Positions 43,600 to 52,872 of a stretch of DNA of 64,000 nucleotides are shown here, in pieces; position 1 is the stretch's first letter, and each line of letters begins with the position of its first letter. The notes beneath the pieces are model-generated. The model was not told where the DNA came from. It searched no databases and saw only the letters and a list, made by a program, of their open reading frames with translations. The position numbers and the translations under genes are program-made. This DNA is from Nitrospira sp. (GTDB taxonomy: Bacteria > Nitrospirota > Nitrospiria > Nitrospirales > Nitrospiraceae): the NCBI GenBank assembly GCA_024998625.1, contig JACOEL010000007.1, forward strand, positions 62,001 to 126,000, given 5' to 3'.

Positions 43600-44954
43600 T
43601 GTGGTATCTGCTCTACAACAGTCTTCTGCTCCTGGTCTCCCCGATTATCCTGTTCGTCTTGTCGGCCAAGCAGCGTTGTCGTCGCGGGTTGCCCCAGCGG
43701 CTGGGACTGCGGGCGGAGAGGCCCGCGACTGATCCAGCCGGCAGGTCGGGTTGCATCTGGATTCATGCCGTGTCTTTGGGCGAAGTGGTAGCTGTGGCGC
43801 CGCTTGTGCGGGATTTGCGTCGGCGGTACCCTGAGGTGAGGTTGGTCGTCTCGACCGTGACCGAAACCGGGCGCGAGGCGGTCGAGCAGCGGCTGGAGGG
43901 CGTGGCCGAGCACCGGTACGCGCCGCTCGATTTTCCCTGGGTCGTCAATCAGGCGATCGACCGTCTCAAGCCGAGTTTGTATGTTTTTGTCGAGACGGAA
44001 CTCTGGCCGAATATCCTGCGGAGTTTGCGGCGTCGGAATGTGCCGTCGGTTCTGGTCAACGGGCGATTGTCCACCCGTTCGTTTGAGCGGCAACGCCTGC
44101 CGGTCATCCGGGATTTCTACCGGACCATGCTGAACATGATCAGCTGTTGCCTCATGCAATCGGAGCGGGATGCGCAGCGCATGATCGAGTTGGGCGCCGA
44201 GCCGTCGAGGGTTCGATGCACCGGCAATATCAAGTTCGATCAACCAGTTCCGCAGGCTGCTGCCGGCGGTACGGCCGTGTCGAAAGCGGCGCTCGGGCTG
44301 ACTGACCGGGAACTGTTGCTGGTGGCCGGGAGCACGCATTCCGGCGAGGAAGAAGCGATCGTCAATGTCTATCAAATCCTGAGTTCTGAGTTCCCCGAGC
44401 TCCGCTTGGTCCTGGCCCCCCGCCATATCGAACGGGCGGCACAGGTGGAGCAGATGATCCAGGCGAAAGGCCTTACGGTGACCAGGCGGAGCACGGGCGG
44501 ACAAGCGCCGATGGCGGGCATGGGGGCGAGGGTGTTGGTCCTGGATACGCGTGGTGAATTGGCCTTGCTGTATCGAGACGCGGTGGTGGCTTTTGTCGGG
44601 GGCACCCTGGCGCCGGTGGGCGGGCATAATCTGTTGGAGCCGGCGGTCTGGGGGAAACCGGTGCTGTTCGGTCCGCATACCGACCATTGTGCCGAAGTGG
44701 CGGCGCTCCTGGTGAATGCGCAGGGAGGACAGGTGGTACGGGACGAACAGGACCTCGCGCAGGGTTTGCGAGCGCTTCTGCGCGATCCCGCCGCGTTGCA
44801 GCGGATGGGACAGGCGGCGCAGCGGGTCGTGGTGGACAACCAGGGCGCGCTTCAGCGTAGCGCGGAGATCATCGCGACGTTTCTGCCGGGACGAGAGCCT
44901 TCGAGGGACGCGCGGGTCGAACAGGGGCACGAGTTGTCGAGTCGGCAATCGTAA
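43599..44954 (+). CDS. waaA: 3-deoxy-D-manno-octulosonic acid (Kdo) transferase
   Basis: WaaA transfers Kdo from CMP-Kdo to lipid IVA at the inner membrane. The N-terminal membrane segment (WYLLYNSLLLLVSPIILFVLSA) precedes the GT30 domain. IWIHAVSLGEVVAVAPLVRDL, ETELWPNILRSLRRRNVPSVLVNGRLS and VGGTLAPVGGHNLLEPAVWGKPVLFGPH are diagnostic. ATG 43599 overlaps the preceding frame's stop, and the stop overlaps the lpxK start. About 451 residues, slightly longer than the usual 420-430 because of a C-terminal tail. Confidence 0.95.
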   Translation: MWYLLYNSLLLLVSPIILFVLSAKQRCRRGLPQRLGLRAERPATDPAGRSGCIWIHAVSLGEVVAVAPLVRDLRRRYPEVRLVVSTVTETGREAVEQRLEGVAEHRYAPLDFPWVVNQAIDRLKPSLYVFVETELWPNILRSLRRRNVPSVLVNGRLSTRSFERQRLPVIRDFYRTMLNMISCCLMQSERDAQRMIELGAEPSRVRCTGNIKFDQPVPQAAAGGTAVSKAALGLTDRELLLVAGSTHSGEEEAIVNVYQILSSEFPELRLVLAPRHIERAAQVEQMIQAKGLTVTRRSTGGQAPMAGMGARVLVLDTRGELALLYRDAVVAFVGGTLAPVGGHNLLEPAVWGKPVLFGPHTDHCAEVAALLVNAQGGQVVRDEQDLAQGLRALLRDPAALQRMGQAAQRVVVDNQGALQRSAEIIATFLPGREPSRDARVEQGHELSSRQS

Positions 44955-46036
44955 TGGCGGCGACCATGTCGAGAGGGCCGCGGTCCTGGTTGCGGTGGCT
45001 CGGGTATCCGTATGAACTCGCGGCCAGGTTTCGCCTGTGGTGTTACACGCATGGTTGGTTCCCCACACGCCGCTTGCCTCGTCCTGTGATCAGCGTCGGG
45101 AATCTCACGGTCGGTGGCACAGGCAAAACGCCAGTCGTCATGTACCTGGTGGAGCGACTGACGGCGCAGGGCAAACGCGTGGCGATTTTGAGCCGCGGGT
45201 ATCGGCGGCGCAGCAAGGCTCCGCAATTGCTGGTCTCCGACGGACAACGGATTTTAGTGGGGCCGGACGAAGCCGGAGATGAGCCCTATCTGATCGCGCG
45301 TCGCTGCCCTCAGGCCGTCGTGGCGGTGGGGGCAGACAGATTTGCGCTCGGCCAGTGGGTGTTGGAGCGACACCCGGTGGATTGTTTTGTATTGGATGAC
45401 GGGTTTCAGCATGTCCAACTCCATCGCGATGTGAATCTTCTGCTGGTGGATGCGACGGACGCGGTAGGGATTCAGGCGGCGTTGCCGATCGGACGATTAC
45501 GGGAGCCTCTCTCGGCGGCCGCGCGCGCCTCGGCCATCCTTATCACCCGGGTCGATGAGGCGTACGGAGGGGAATCGGTGCGACGTCTGTTGCTTGACGC
45601 CTGCGGCTCGCTTCCGTCGCCGGTTCGTGTGGGATTCCGGGCCGAGGAGTTCCGGCGCGTGGGGACGGACGAGCGGCGTCCGTTGGATGCGTTTCGCGGT
45701 CGGTCGGCCGTGCTTTTCAGCGGGATCGGCAACGCCGAGTCCTTTCGCGCTCTGGTGGCCGGATTGGGTATCACCGTGATTGAGATGCTGGCATTTCCCG
45801 ATCATGTGCACTATACCCGTGGGATGATGGACACCATTCGGGCCAGGGCCAAAGCCGGCGACCCCGATCTGCTGGTGACAACGGAGAAAGATGCCGACAA
45901 GGTCGCGCCGTTGTTAGTTGCGGAGGATGCCTGCTGGGCCGTGAGACTCCGCACCGAAGTTGTGTCGGGGCAGGAGGAGTTGGAGCGATTGTTGCGACTT
46001 GACTCAGTACCGGGCAGGACGGGAGGCCATGCGTAA
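44954..46036 (+). CDS. lpxK: Tetraacyldisaccharide 4'-kinase LpxK
   Basis: LpxK phosphorylates the 4' position of the lipid A disaccharide. The P-loop is VISVGNLTVGGTGKTPVVMYL, typical of the family, and the second half includes DCFVLDDGFQHVQLHRDVNLLLVDA and DLLVTTEKDADKVAPLL. Length is 360 residues. The start overlaps the waaA stop by one base and the 3' end overlaps the next gene by eight bases, so waaA, lpxK and the heptosyltransferase are tightly coupled. Confidence 0.95.
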   Translation: MAATMSRGPRSWLRWLGYPYELAARFRLWCYTHGWFPTRRLPRPVISVGNLTVGGTGKTPVVMYLVERLTAQGKRVAILSRGYRRRSKAPQLLVSDGQRILVGPDEAGDEPYLIARRCPQAVVAVGADRFALGQWVLERHPVDCFVLDDGFQHVQLHRDVNLLLVDATDAVGIQAALPIGRLREPLSAAARASAILITRVDEAYGGESVRRLLLDACGSLPSPVRVGFRAEEFRRVGTDERRPLDAFRGRSAVLFSGIGNAESFRALVAGLGITVIEMLAFPDHVHYTRGMMDTIRARAKAGDPDLLVTTEKDADKVAPLLVAEDACWAVRLRTEVVSGQEELERLLRLDSVPGRTGGHA

Positions 46037-47717
46037 GGAAGGCATCCGTCGCATCGTCGTCCGGGGTCCTAATTGGCTCGGGGATGCAGTTATGTGCGAA
46101 CCGGCCCTGAGCCAGGTGCGCGCGCTTTTTCCACAGGCCGAGATCACTCTGCTCGTGAAGCCCGGCATTGCGGATCTGCTGGCGCAGCATCCGGCGGTGA
46201 ACCGGACGCTGATGTATGACGATCGAGGCCGCCATGCCGGGCTGGTTGGAAAATGGACCCTCGCCGGCGTGCTGCGCCGTCACCGATTCGACCTGGCCAT
46301 CCTGTTTCAGAATGCGTTTGAAGCGGCGCTGATCAGTTTCCTGGCTGGTATTCCCAGACGATTCGGATACGCGACGGACGGCCGAACGCTGTTGCTGACC
46401 GACCCGGTGACCGCGCCGCCACGCACCGCGCAACGGCATCAGGTCGAGTACTATTGGGATCTCCTGAAGCCGCTGGGCGGGCAGGGTCCTGCGCCTGCGC
46501 CTCGTCTGTTTGTCACGCCGGACGAATCGGCGTTGATCGCCGGGCGGTTGGCGGATGCCGGAATCGGGCCTTCGGATCCGGTGATCGGGGTGAACCCCGG
46601 CTCGACCTATGGCCACGCCAAACGCTGGTTGCCGGATCGGTATGCCGAGGTCGTGAATCGTGTGGTGAAAGAGGCCCAGGGGCAATCGGGTGCCAGAGTC
46701 GGCGTGGTGATCCTGGGAGCCAAGGGCGAAGAGCGGCTGGGAAAAGCCATCGCCGACCAGATCAAGACCCGTACGGTCGTCTGTTCCGGACAGACCACGG
46801 TACGGGAATTGATGGCGCTCGTGAAGCGCTGCCAGTTATTCCTCACAAACGACACGGGGCCCATGCACGTCGCGGCGGCCTTCAAGGTTCCGCTGGTAGC
46901 TGTGTTTGGCCCGACCGATTGGCAAACCACATCGCCGTTCGGAGTCGATGCCAAGCTGGTCCGGCAGCCGGTGTCCTGCGCGCCCTGTCTCCTGCGGGAA
47001 TGTCCCATCGATCACCGGTGCATGACCGAGGTGACGGTGGAGCAGGTCTACGATGCAGCGGCGCAGCATCTACCGCTGGTGGCCTCTCCTCCCGCAGTCG
47101 AACCAGCGCCGCCGCCGGGTCTCACTTCCACGTCGCTGGCGGGTGTCACGGTGTTTCTCGATCGTGACGGCACATTGAATGTCGATACGGGATATGTAAA
47201 GTCTCCCGATGACTTCACGGTTCTACCCGGCGTGGGGGCGGCGCTGGCCAGGTTGAAGCAGGCCGGCGCGCGCCTGGTCGTCGTCACGAATCAGTCCGGC
47301 CTGGGGCGGGGATATTTTTCTTCAAGGGATCTCGAAGCGATTCACAGCAAGTTGCGGCTGGTGCTGGCTGAGGACGGGGTGACGCTGGATGGGCTGTATT
47401 TTTGTCCCCACCATCCCGACGATCACTGCAATTGTCGCAAACCGGCCCGGGGTATGATCGACCGGGCCCATGCCGAATTGCAGGTGGACCTGAGCCGCGC
47501 CTATGTGATCGGCGACAGTGTTCGTGATGTCGAATTAGCCAAGCAGGTGGGGGCGCAGAGCCTGCTGGTGATGACCGGCCCGTCCGGTGCGGAGGCCCTG
47601 GCCGACTTGACGGCCCGCGATCTGCCTCCTGACTATGTGGCCGAGGGGTTGTGGCAGGCGGTGGATTGGATTCTCGCCCATGCGACGCGCAGGCCCGCCG
47701 CCGACCTGCAGCGCTGA
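46029..47717 (+). CDS. Fused heptosyltransferase (WaaF-like) and heptose bisphosphate phosphatase (GmhB-like)
   Basis: One 562-residue protein with two enzymes. Residues 1-350 are a GT9 heptosyltransferase: IRRIVVRGPNWLGDAVMCEPAL, GVNPGSTYGHAKRWLPDRYAEV and FLTNDTGPMHVAAAFKVPLVAVFGPTDW. After a Pro/Ala-rich linker, residues from about 374 form a HAD phosphatase. VTVFLDRDGTLN has the two aspartates near 378 and 380, VTNQSGLGRGYF follows, and CPHHPDDHCNCRKP is the GmhB zinc site. The phosphatase makes heptose 1-phosphate for the ADP-heptose used by the transferase half. ATG 46029 follows GGGAGG; the track start is upstream. Confidence 0.92.
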   Translation: MRKEGIRRIVVRGPNWLGDAVMCEPALSQVRALFPQAEITLLVKPGIADLLAQHPAVNRTLMYDDRGRHAGLVGKWTLAGVLRRHRFDLAILFQNAFEAALISFLAGIPRRFGYATDGRTLLLTDPVTAPPRTAQRHQVEYYWDLLKPLGGQGPAPAPRLFVTPDESALIAGRLADAGIGPSDPVIGVNPGSTYGHAKRWLPDRYAEVVNRVVKEAQGQSGARVGVVILGAKGEERLGKAIADQIKTRTVVCSGQTTVRELMALVKRCQLFLTNDTGPMHVAAAFKVPLVAVFGPTDWQTTSPFGVDAKLVRQPVSCAPCLLRECPIDHRCMTEVTVEQVYDAAAQHLPLVASPPAVEPAPPPGLTSTSLAGVTVFLDRDGTLNVDTGYVKSPDDFTVLPGVGAALARLKQAGARLVVVTNQSGLGRGYFSSRDLEAIHSKLRLVLAEDGVTLDGLYFCPHHPDDHCNCRKPARGMIDRAHAELQVDLSRAYVIGDSVRDVELAKQVGAQSLLVMTGPSGAEALADLTARDLPPDYVAEGLWQAVDWILAHATRRPAADLQR

Positions 47718-47734
47718 TCATTTCTGGTGGCCGA

Positions 47735-48778
47735 ATGACCGACCCCGTACGCCGACTCCTGCTGATCAAACCCAGTTCGTTGGGCGACATCGTCCATGCG
47801 ATGCCGACCCTGGCGGCGTTGCGCGAGCGGTTTCCCCAAGCCGAGGTTACCTGGCTGGTGAAGCGGCAATGGGCGCCGCTGGTGGAAGTCATGGCCGGGG
47901 TCGATCAGGTCTGTTCGGTATCGGAAGGACTCAGGGGCTGGTTGGGTCGGGTGCCTGCTCTCCGGGCGGCCGGCTTCGACCTGGTCGTGGATCTTCAGGG
48001 ACTTTTCCGGAGCGGGGCCATGACGCTGTTGACCGGTTGCGGCCGCCGGATCGGGTTTGCCAATGCGCGGGAGGGCAGCTCGATGTTCTACACCCAGCGG
48101 GTGGCGGTTCCTCTCGCGCCCATGCACGCGGTCGATCGCTACCTGCTCGTCGCCGAGGCGCTGGGCGCGACACGACCCACGCGACCGCGGTTCGAATTCG
48201 TCGATCGATCGAAAGACCGGCAGGCCGTGGAGACCATGTTGTCCCGGGCAGGAGTTGTCGCTCAGCAACCCTGGGTCGCCATGAACGTGTCCGCGCGTTG
48301 GGAGACCAAGCGTTGGCCGCCGCAGCATTTTTCCGAGGCAGCTGACCGGCTTTCTCAGGCGCATGCGCTGCCTGTGGTCTTGATCGGCGGGCCGGCCGAG
48401 CGGCCGGAGTCGCTCGCAGTGACGGCGCTCATGCGTACGAAAGCGATTGATCTGACAGGACAGACCCCTGTAGGCTTGCTCCCCGGTTTGTTACGTCGCG
48501 CGTCTGTGTTGGTGACGAACGATTCCGGGCCGATGCATATCGCCGCGGCGGTGGGGACGCCGGTGGTGGCCCTGTTCGGCCCGACGGATCCCGTCAGAAC
48601 CGGGCCCTATGGCATGGGCCATGTTGTCCTGTCGCATGCAGTGGAATGCAGCCCCTGTTTTCGCCGCGACTGTGCCCGTGCGGTGCCCCTCGAATGTCTG
48701 ACCGCCGTGGGACCGGAAACGGTCGTTCGTGCCGTCGAACAACAACTTGAGCGATCACGCAAGTCAGGATCATTGTGA
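47735..48778 (+). CDS. waaC: GT9 lipopolysaccharide heptosyltransferase (WaaC-like)
   Basis: ATG 47735 gives 347 residues; the track adds 28. RRLLLIKPSSLGDIVHAMPTLAAL is the GT9 start, with the catalytic Asp of LGD. NVSARWETKRWPPQHFSEAAD and VTNDSGPMHIAAAVGTPVVALFGPTDP bind ADP-heptose. This pattern (KPSSLGDIVHA) resembles WaaC, the enzyme that adds the first heptose to Kdo, whereas the fused gene upstream resembles WaaF. The WaaC assignment is by motif and position only. Its stop overlaps the next start (GTGA). Confidence 0.88.
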   Translation: MTDPVRRLLLIKPSSLGDIVHAMPTLAALRERFPQAEVTWLVKRQWAPLVEVMAGVDQVCSVSEGLRGWLGRVPALRAAGFDLVVDLQGLFRSGAMTLLTGCGRRIGFANAREGSSMFYTQRVAVPLAPMHAVDRYLLVAEALGATRPTRPRFEFVDRSKDRQAVETMLSRAGVVAQQPWVAMNVSARWETKRWPPQHFSEAADRLSQAHALPVVLIGGPAERPESLAVTALMRTKAIDLTGQTPVGLLPGLLRRASVLVTNDSGPMHIAAAVGTPVVALFGPTDPVRTGPYGMGHVVLSHAVECSPCFRRDCARAVPLECLTAVGPETVVRAVEQQLERSRKSGSL

Positions 48779-49878
48779 ACATCATCATTGCGGAATCCAG
48801 CACGGCGGTCGGCGGGCAGGAACTGGCCGTTCTGCTCCACGCTGAACGTCTGTTGAAGCGCGGCCATCGCATTCGATTGGTCCTGGAGCCGCGTAGCCCC
48901 ATCATGGTCATGGCGAGAGAACGAGGGCTTCCGGTCGAACCGTTTGTCATGCGGCAATGGCGGCTACCGCTGTCGATTCTGGCCTTTCGCGCGTTGCTCA
49001 AGCGGGAGCGTCCCGAGATCGTCCACGTCAACAGTTCACGCGACAGCTGGATCGCGGCGCTGTCGTCACGCCTGCTCGATCCGCGTCCCAAGGTCATTCG
49101 CACGCGGCATATTTCGGCGCCGCTCAATAACAACGCCACTACGCAGTTGCTGTATCGTCGTCTCTTCGACATGGTCATCGTGACCGGGAGCGAACGGAAC
49201 CGGCAGGACCTCATCCATCGGGACGGACTGGCGCCGGACCGTGTCGCGTCGTTTCCCATCGGCTTGGATGTGGAGCACTTTTCGCCGGCCAAACCTCAGC
49301 ACGATATCCGGGTCGAGCTGGGGATTCCCGGCGGGCATCTGCTGGTCGGGATGATTTCCTATCTGCGGGACTATAAGGGCCACCGGTATCTTGTGGAGGC
49401 GGCCGCCAAAGTGCTGAAGCAACACCAGGGAGTGGCCTTTCTCATCGTGGGTGAAGGGCCGGAAGAGCAGAACATCCGCGCGCAGATCGAGCGTCTCGGC
49501 CTGATCGCCGATGTCCGCATGCTGGGATTCCGGGACGACCTTCTGGATGTGTTCCGGTCGTTGAATCTCTTTGTGATTCCCACGGTCGAAGGCGATACCA
49601 TTCCTCAGGTGTTGATGCAGGCCCTGGCGATCGGACTCCCGGTTGTCTCGACGACCACCGGATCGATTCCCGATGTGCTGGCCGACGGGGAGTCGGGGTT
49701 CATCGTCCCGCCGCGGGATGCCGATGCATTGGCCGACCGGATCGGCCGCCTGCTGGTCGATCCCCAGCTCCGCGCCGCGATGGGGAGACGGGGCCGCCAG
49801 ACGGTGGTGCAGTCCTATTCGATCGACCGGATGGTGGATGAGCTGGAGCATGTCTATCGGCGGGTGATCGCATCATGA
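48775..49878 (+). CDS. GT4 family glycosyltransferase
   Basis: A 367-residue GT-B enzyme. The N-terminal IIIAESSTAVGGQELAVLLHAERLL has the acceptor-domain glycine loop. The C-terminal domain has GMISYLRDYKGHRYLVEAAAKVL and FVIPTVEGDTIPQVLMQALAIGLPVV. In the last, the expected first Glu of the E-x7-E motif (EG) is kept but the second is replaced by Gln (QVLMQAL). GTG 48775 overlaps the preceding stop. It probably adds a core sugar; the donor and linkage cannot be named. Confidence 0.85.
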   Translation: MNIIIAESSTAVGGQELAVLLHAERLLKRGHRIRLVLEPRSPIMVMARERGLPVEPFVMRQWRLPLSILAFRALLKRERPEIVHVNSSRDSWIAALSSRLLDPRPKVIRTRHISAPLNNNATTQLLYRRLFDMVIVTGSERNRQDLIHRDGLAPDRVASFPIGLDVEHFSPAKPQHDIRVELGIPGGHLLVGMISYLRDYKGHRYLVEAAAKVLKQHQGVAFLIVGEGPEEQNIRAQIERLGLIADVRMLGFRDDLLDVFRSLNLFVIPTVEGDTIPQVLMQALAIGLPVVSTTTGSIPDVLADGESGFIVPPRDADALADRIGRLLVDPQLRAAMGRRGRQTVVQSYSIDRMVDELEHVYRRVIAS

Positions 49879-52016
49879 TGCAACGATGGGCGGAAGCCCG
49901 CGACTCGATCTGCAAAAGCGTGCTGTTCTGGTGGATCCTCTTCGTCGTGATGCAAATGGCGGAGCGGATGTTCCTGCTGCGCGACGCGTTCGAACAGGAA
50001 GCTCCCAGTCTGCCGCTGCTACTCAAGACCCTGGTCGTCGGCGTACGGGGGGATTTCATCACCGCCACCTTTGCGCTGGTGCTGGCCGGGATTGGGGCAG
50101 GGGCATGGGCTCTGCGGGGGCATGGCTGGAGCGGGATGAGACGTCTGCCCCAGCCCTTCCTCCTGTCGTTTCGATCCGGGCTGCATGTGGGGTGTGTGCT
50201 GACCGGCTTGTTGTTGTTTGTCCTGTTGTGTGTGGACATGGGGTACTACGGGTTCAACCGGCAGCATATGGACTTCGTGTTTCTCGAATATATCGGCGAC
50301 CTCTTTGCACCTGCATCGACACCCGACAGCACCAATGCGCAGGCGATGCGGCAAACCAGCGCAGAGTTAAGCGAGACCGGAAAATGGGCCGCCCGGCTGG
50401 CGCTCTTTCTGGGCATCCAGGCTGTGGCCATGGGGCTGTGGTGGTGGAGTTTTTCCTGCGCCATTGTACCCGCGCTGGCTCGCTGGCGGCCGGGCTCTGG
50501 GTTTCAGGCGAACACGGTCCTCCTGGTCGCACTGGTGGCCGGCGGAGCCGGGTTTCATCATTCCGGCCCCTACGGGATTCGGATCGCGCCGATCGGAAGC
50601 ATGGTCTATTACACGCTGGCGCAGAATCCTGTCCTCTTTGCGGCTGAGGCCCTGCGAATCGCGGTGGTATCGCGGGGGGCGATGGAACAACGGGCAAATG
50701 CCGAGGCCATGCCCTATGATGTCGCCGTTCAGACGGTGCAGCGATTGCTCGGCCCGGGGGAAGCGTTTATGGATCAGCGGTATCCCCTGGTCAGAACCAT
50801 GGCCGCCTCTTCCGACGGTGTTCGGTTACCCGGGCAGGCGAACATCCTGTTGGTGTTTCTCGAAGGATTGGATCGCCGCTATCTCGAACAGAAGTACGGC
50901 GAGATTCAGGGGACACCGTTTTTGGATCGCCTGAAGCAGGAGAGCGTCTACTTCGAGAACTTTTTCTCCAACGGCGTGCAAACTTCACGAGGACTGTTTG
51001 CGACCCTCTGTAGTGCGTTTCCGCGGCAAGGGGCCGCCGCGATGAAAACGCGGTATGCCCACGATTATCTCTGTCTGCCGTCGTTGTTACAGCGTCGGGG
51101 CTACCGCACGGAGATGGTGATCGGGCAGCATCGGGACCTGAACCGGCTTCAGTCGTTCGTGGCGCGCAATGGCTTGCAGCAGCTGATCGACGAGGGAGAT
51201 TTTCCCAAGGATGCGGAGCGGATGGGCCTCGGCATCGTGGACGGCGCCCTGTTCGCTCTCTGTTACGAACGCATCAAGCAACTCCAGGCGGAGGACAAGC
51301 CGTTTTTTCTAACGACCCTCACGTTATCGACCCACCATCCCTTCGCGGCCCCGCAGAACCATCCCGAGGTACGTCTGCTGCAGGAGCAGGTGCAGGACAA
51401 GTATGTGGGCGCCTTACGATATACGGATCACGAGTTCGAGCGGGTGTTCACCAGACTCGTTCGCGAGGGACTCCTGAGGAATACGGTCGTCGTCGTTCTG
51501 GGTGACCATGGCCGGCATGAACCGGTCGGGAGCAGCGACATCGAGCGAAAGGCAGGTCATTTTGCATCGCCGCTGTTGATCTGGATGGACGAGTCGTTGC
51601 GCACTCCGGCCACCTATCGCCCGCGGACCGTGTCGGCCATTGCCAGTCAGGTCGATGTGGCTCCGACCCTGCTGGCGCTCAACGGCATATTGCCTACCGT
51701 GGGCGCGTTCGCCGGACATGACCTGACTTGTCTGTTGGTGCGGGATTGCCTGCCCGACCAGGTGGCCTATCTCACCAGTGTCTACGACAATCTGGTCGGC
51801 CTGGCCAGCCCGGACGGGCTGTTATTGTATTCGTTCTCGACCGAGTCGTTTCAAGAGGCCACGCTCAATTTCGGAGCGCTATCCGAACACGAGCCGGGCC
51901 GGCGACGACGGTTCGCTGCTCGAGACCGGGAGTTGATGGCCTTCTACGAGGTGGCGAATGTCGCGCTCGATTCGAATCGCCTCTGGTCCTGGCGCGAGTT
52001 CGGGACACGATTATGA
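49875..52016 (+). CDS. LTA synthase-like membrane sulfatase-fold phosphotransferase
   Basis: A 713-residue protein of the alkaline phosphatase/sulfatase superfamily. Residues 1-220 hold about five membrane helices (SVLFWWILFVVMQMAERMFLL first). The extracytoplasmic catalytic domain has NILLVFLEGLDRRYL (first metal ligand Glu), the nucleophile Thr in NGVQTSRGLFATLCSAFP, and VVVVLGDHGRHEP. Homologues transfer phosphoglycerol or phosphoethanolamine from phospholipids. Lying among heptosyltransferases, it may decorate the LPS core or a surface glycan. It overlaps the preceding gene by four bases. Confidence 0.87.
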   Translation: MMQRWAEARDSICKSVLFWWILFVVMQMAERMFLLRDAFEQEAPSLPLLLKTLVVGVRGDFITATFALVLAGIGAGAWALRGHGWSGMRRLPQPFLLSFRSGLHVGCVLTGLLLFVLLCVDMGYYGFNRQHMDFVFLEYIGDLFAPASTPDSTNAQAMRQTSAELSETGKWAARLALFLGIQAVAMGLWWWSFSCAIVPALARWRPGSGFQANTVLLVALVAGGAGFHHSGPYGIRIAPIGSMVYYTLAQNPVLFAAEALRIAVVSRGAMEQRANAEAMPYDVAVQTVQRLLGPGEAFMDQRYPLVRTMAASSDGVRLPGQANILLVFLEGLDRRYLEQKYGEIQGTPFLDRLKQESVYFENFFSNGVQTSRGLFATLCSAFPRQGAAAMKTRYAHDYLCLPSLLQRRGYRTEMVIGQHRDLNRLQSFVARNGLQQLIDEGDFPKDAERMGLGIVDGALFALCYERIKQLQAEDKPFFLTTLTLSTHHPFAAPQNHPEVRLLQEQVQDKYVGALRYTDHEFERVFTRLVREGLLRNTVVVVLGDHGRHEPVGSSDIERKAGHFASPLLIWMDESLRTPATYRPRTVSAIASQVDVAPTLLALNGILPTVGAFAGHDLTCLLVRDCLPDQVAYLTSVYDNLVGLASPDGLLLYSFSTESFQEATLNFGALSEHEPGRRRRFAARDRELMAFYEVANVALDSNRLWSWREFGTRL

Positions 52017-52068
52017 TCGTGCGGGACACAATTTCTTATTCGTAGTTGTTCGATAAGGACCTGCTGCT

Positions 52069-52872
52069 GTGAATCACATTCCGGTGTCGGCCGTGGTCAT
52101 CGCCTACAATGACGAGCCCAACATGCGGGCTTGTCTGGAGTCCATCACCTGGGCGGATGAAATTATCGTGGTGGATTCTCACAGTACCGACGCCACTGAG
52201 CGGATCAGCCGGGAATTCACCGATCAGGTCTACCAGCATGACTTTCACGGGTTCGGACGCTTGCGGAACGAAGCCCTGACCCATGCCAGGCACGACTGGG
52301 TGTTCAGCCTGGATACCGATGAACGGGCGACGCCGGAGTTACACGACGAGATCCGGCGTGTGCTGGCTGCGGGCCCGGAGGCCGATGCCTACTTCGTTCC
52401 CCGCAAGAATTATTTTCTCGGGCGATGGATCAAACATTGCGGATGGTTTCCGGACTACCGGCAGCCGCAGTTGTTTCGCAAGAGCCGGCTGCGTTATCGG
52501 GAGGAACTCGTCCATGAAAGTTTTGATCTGGACGGGAAAATCGGCTACTTGACGGCCGCTGCGCTGCAGTACCCCTTCCGGGATATCGACCATTACTTAG
52601 CGAAGCAGGAGCGCTATTCCGATCTCATGGCACGGCGCATGGTCGAGCAGGGGCGTGCATTCTCCCCGCATCAGCTGGTCTCCCATCCCTGTTTTACCTT
52701 TCTCAAAATGTATGTCGGGCGGAAAGGGTGCTTGGACGGGGTGCCCGGACTCATCTTGTCCGGACTCTATGCCTACTATACGTTCATCAAGTACGCGCGT
52801 TTCTGGGAGCTGCAGTCCCGGGTGCCGGCTGAAGGCAGCCGGGCGGCGCCGGTCAAGCAGGACGAAGCGTGA
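52069..52872 (+). CDS. GT2 family glycosyltransferase (WaaE/KdtX-like), copy A
   Basis: A 267-residue GT-A enzyme. VSAVVIAYNDEPNMRACLESI begins the nucleotide-binding domain, and WVFSLDTDERATPEL has the DxD-like metal site. RKNYFLGRWIKHCGWFPDYRQPQLFRKS is the segment typical of WaaE-type core glucosyltransferases. GTG 52069 is about 50 bases after the phosphotransferase gene. It is related to the next gene along its whole length, so the two look like a tandem duplication. The sugar donor is not known. Confidence 0.86.
   Translation: MNHIPVSAVVIAYNDEPNMRACLESITWADEIIVVDSHSTDATERISREFTDQVYQHDFHGFGRLRNEALTHARHDWVFSLDTDERATPELHDEIRRVLAAGPEADAYFVPRKNYFLGRWIKHCGWFPDYRQPQLFRKSRLRYREELVHESFDLDGKIGYLTAAALQYPFRDIDHYLAKQERYSDLMARRMVEQGRAFSPHQLVSHPCFTFLKMYVGRKGCLDGVPGLILSGLYAYYTFIKYARFWELQSRVPAEGSRAAPVKQDEA

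Noticed and set aside
43440-45068. 542-residue minus-strand ORF opposite waaA and lpxK
   Set aside because: Antisense shadow; rich in Arg, His, Pro and Gln, with no family motif.
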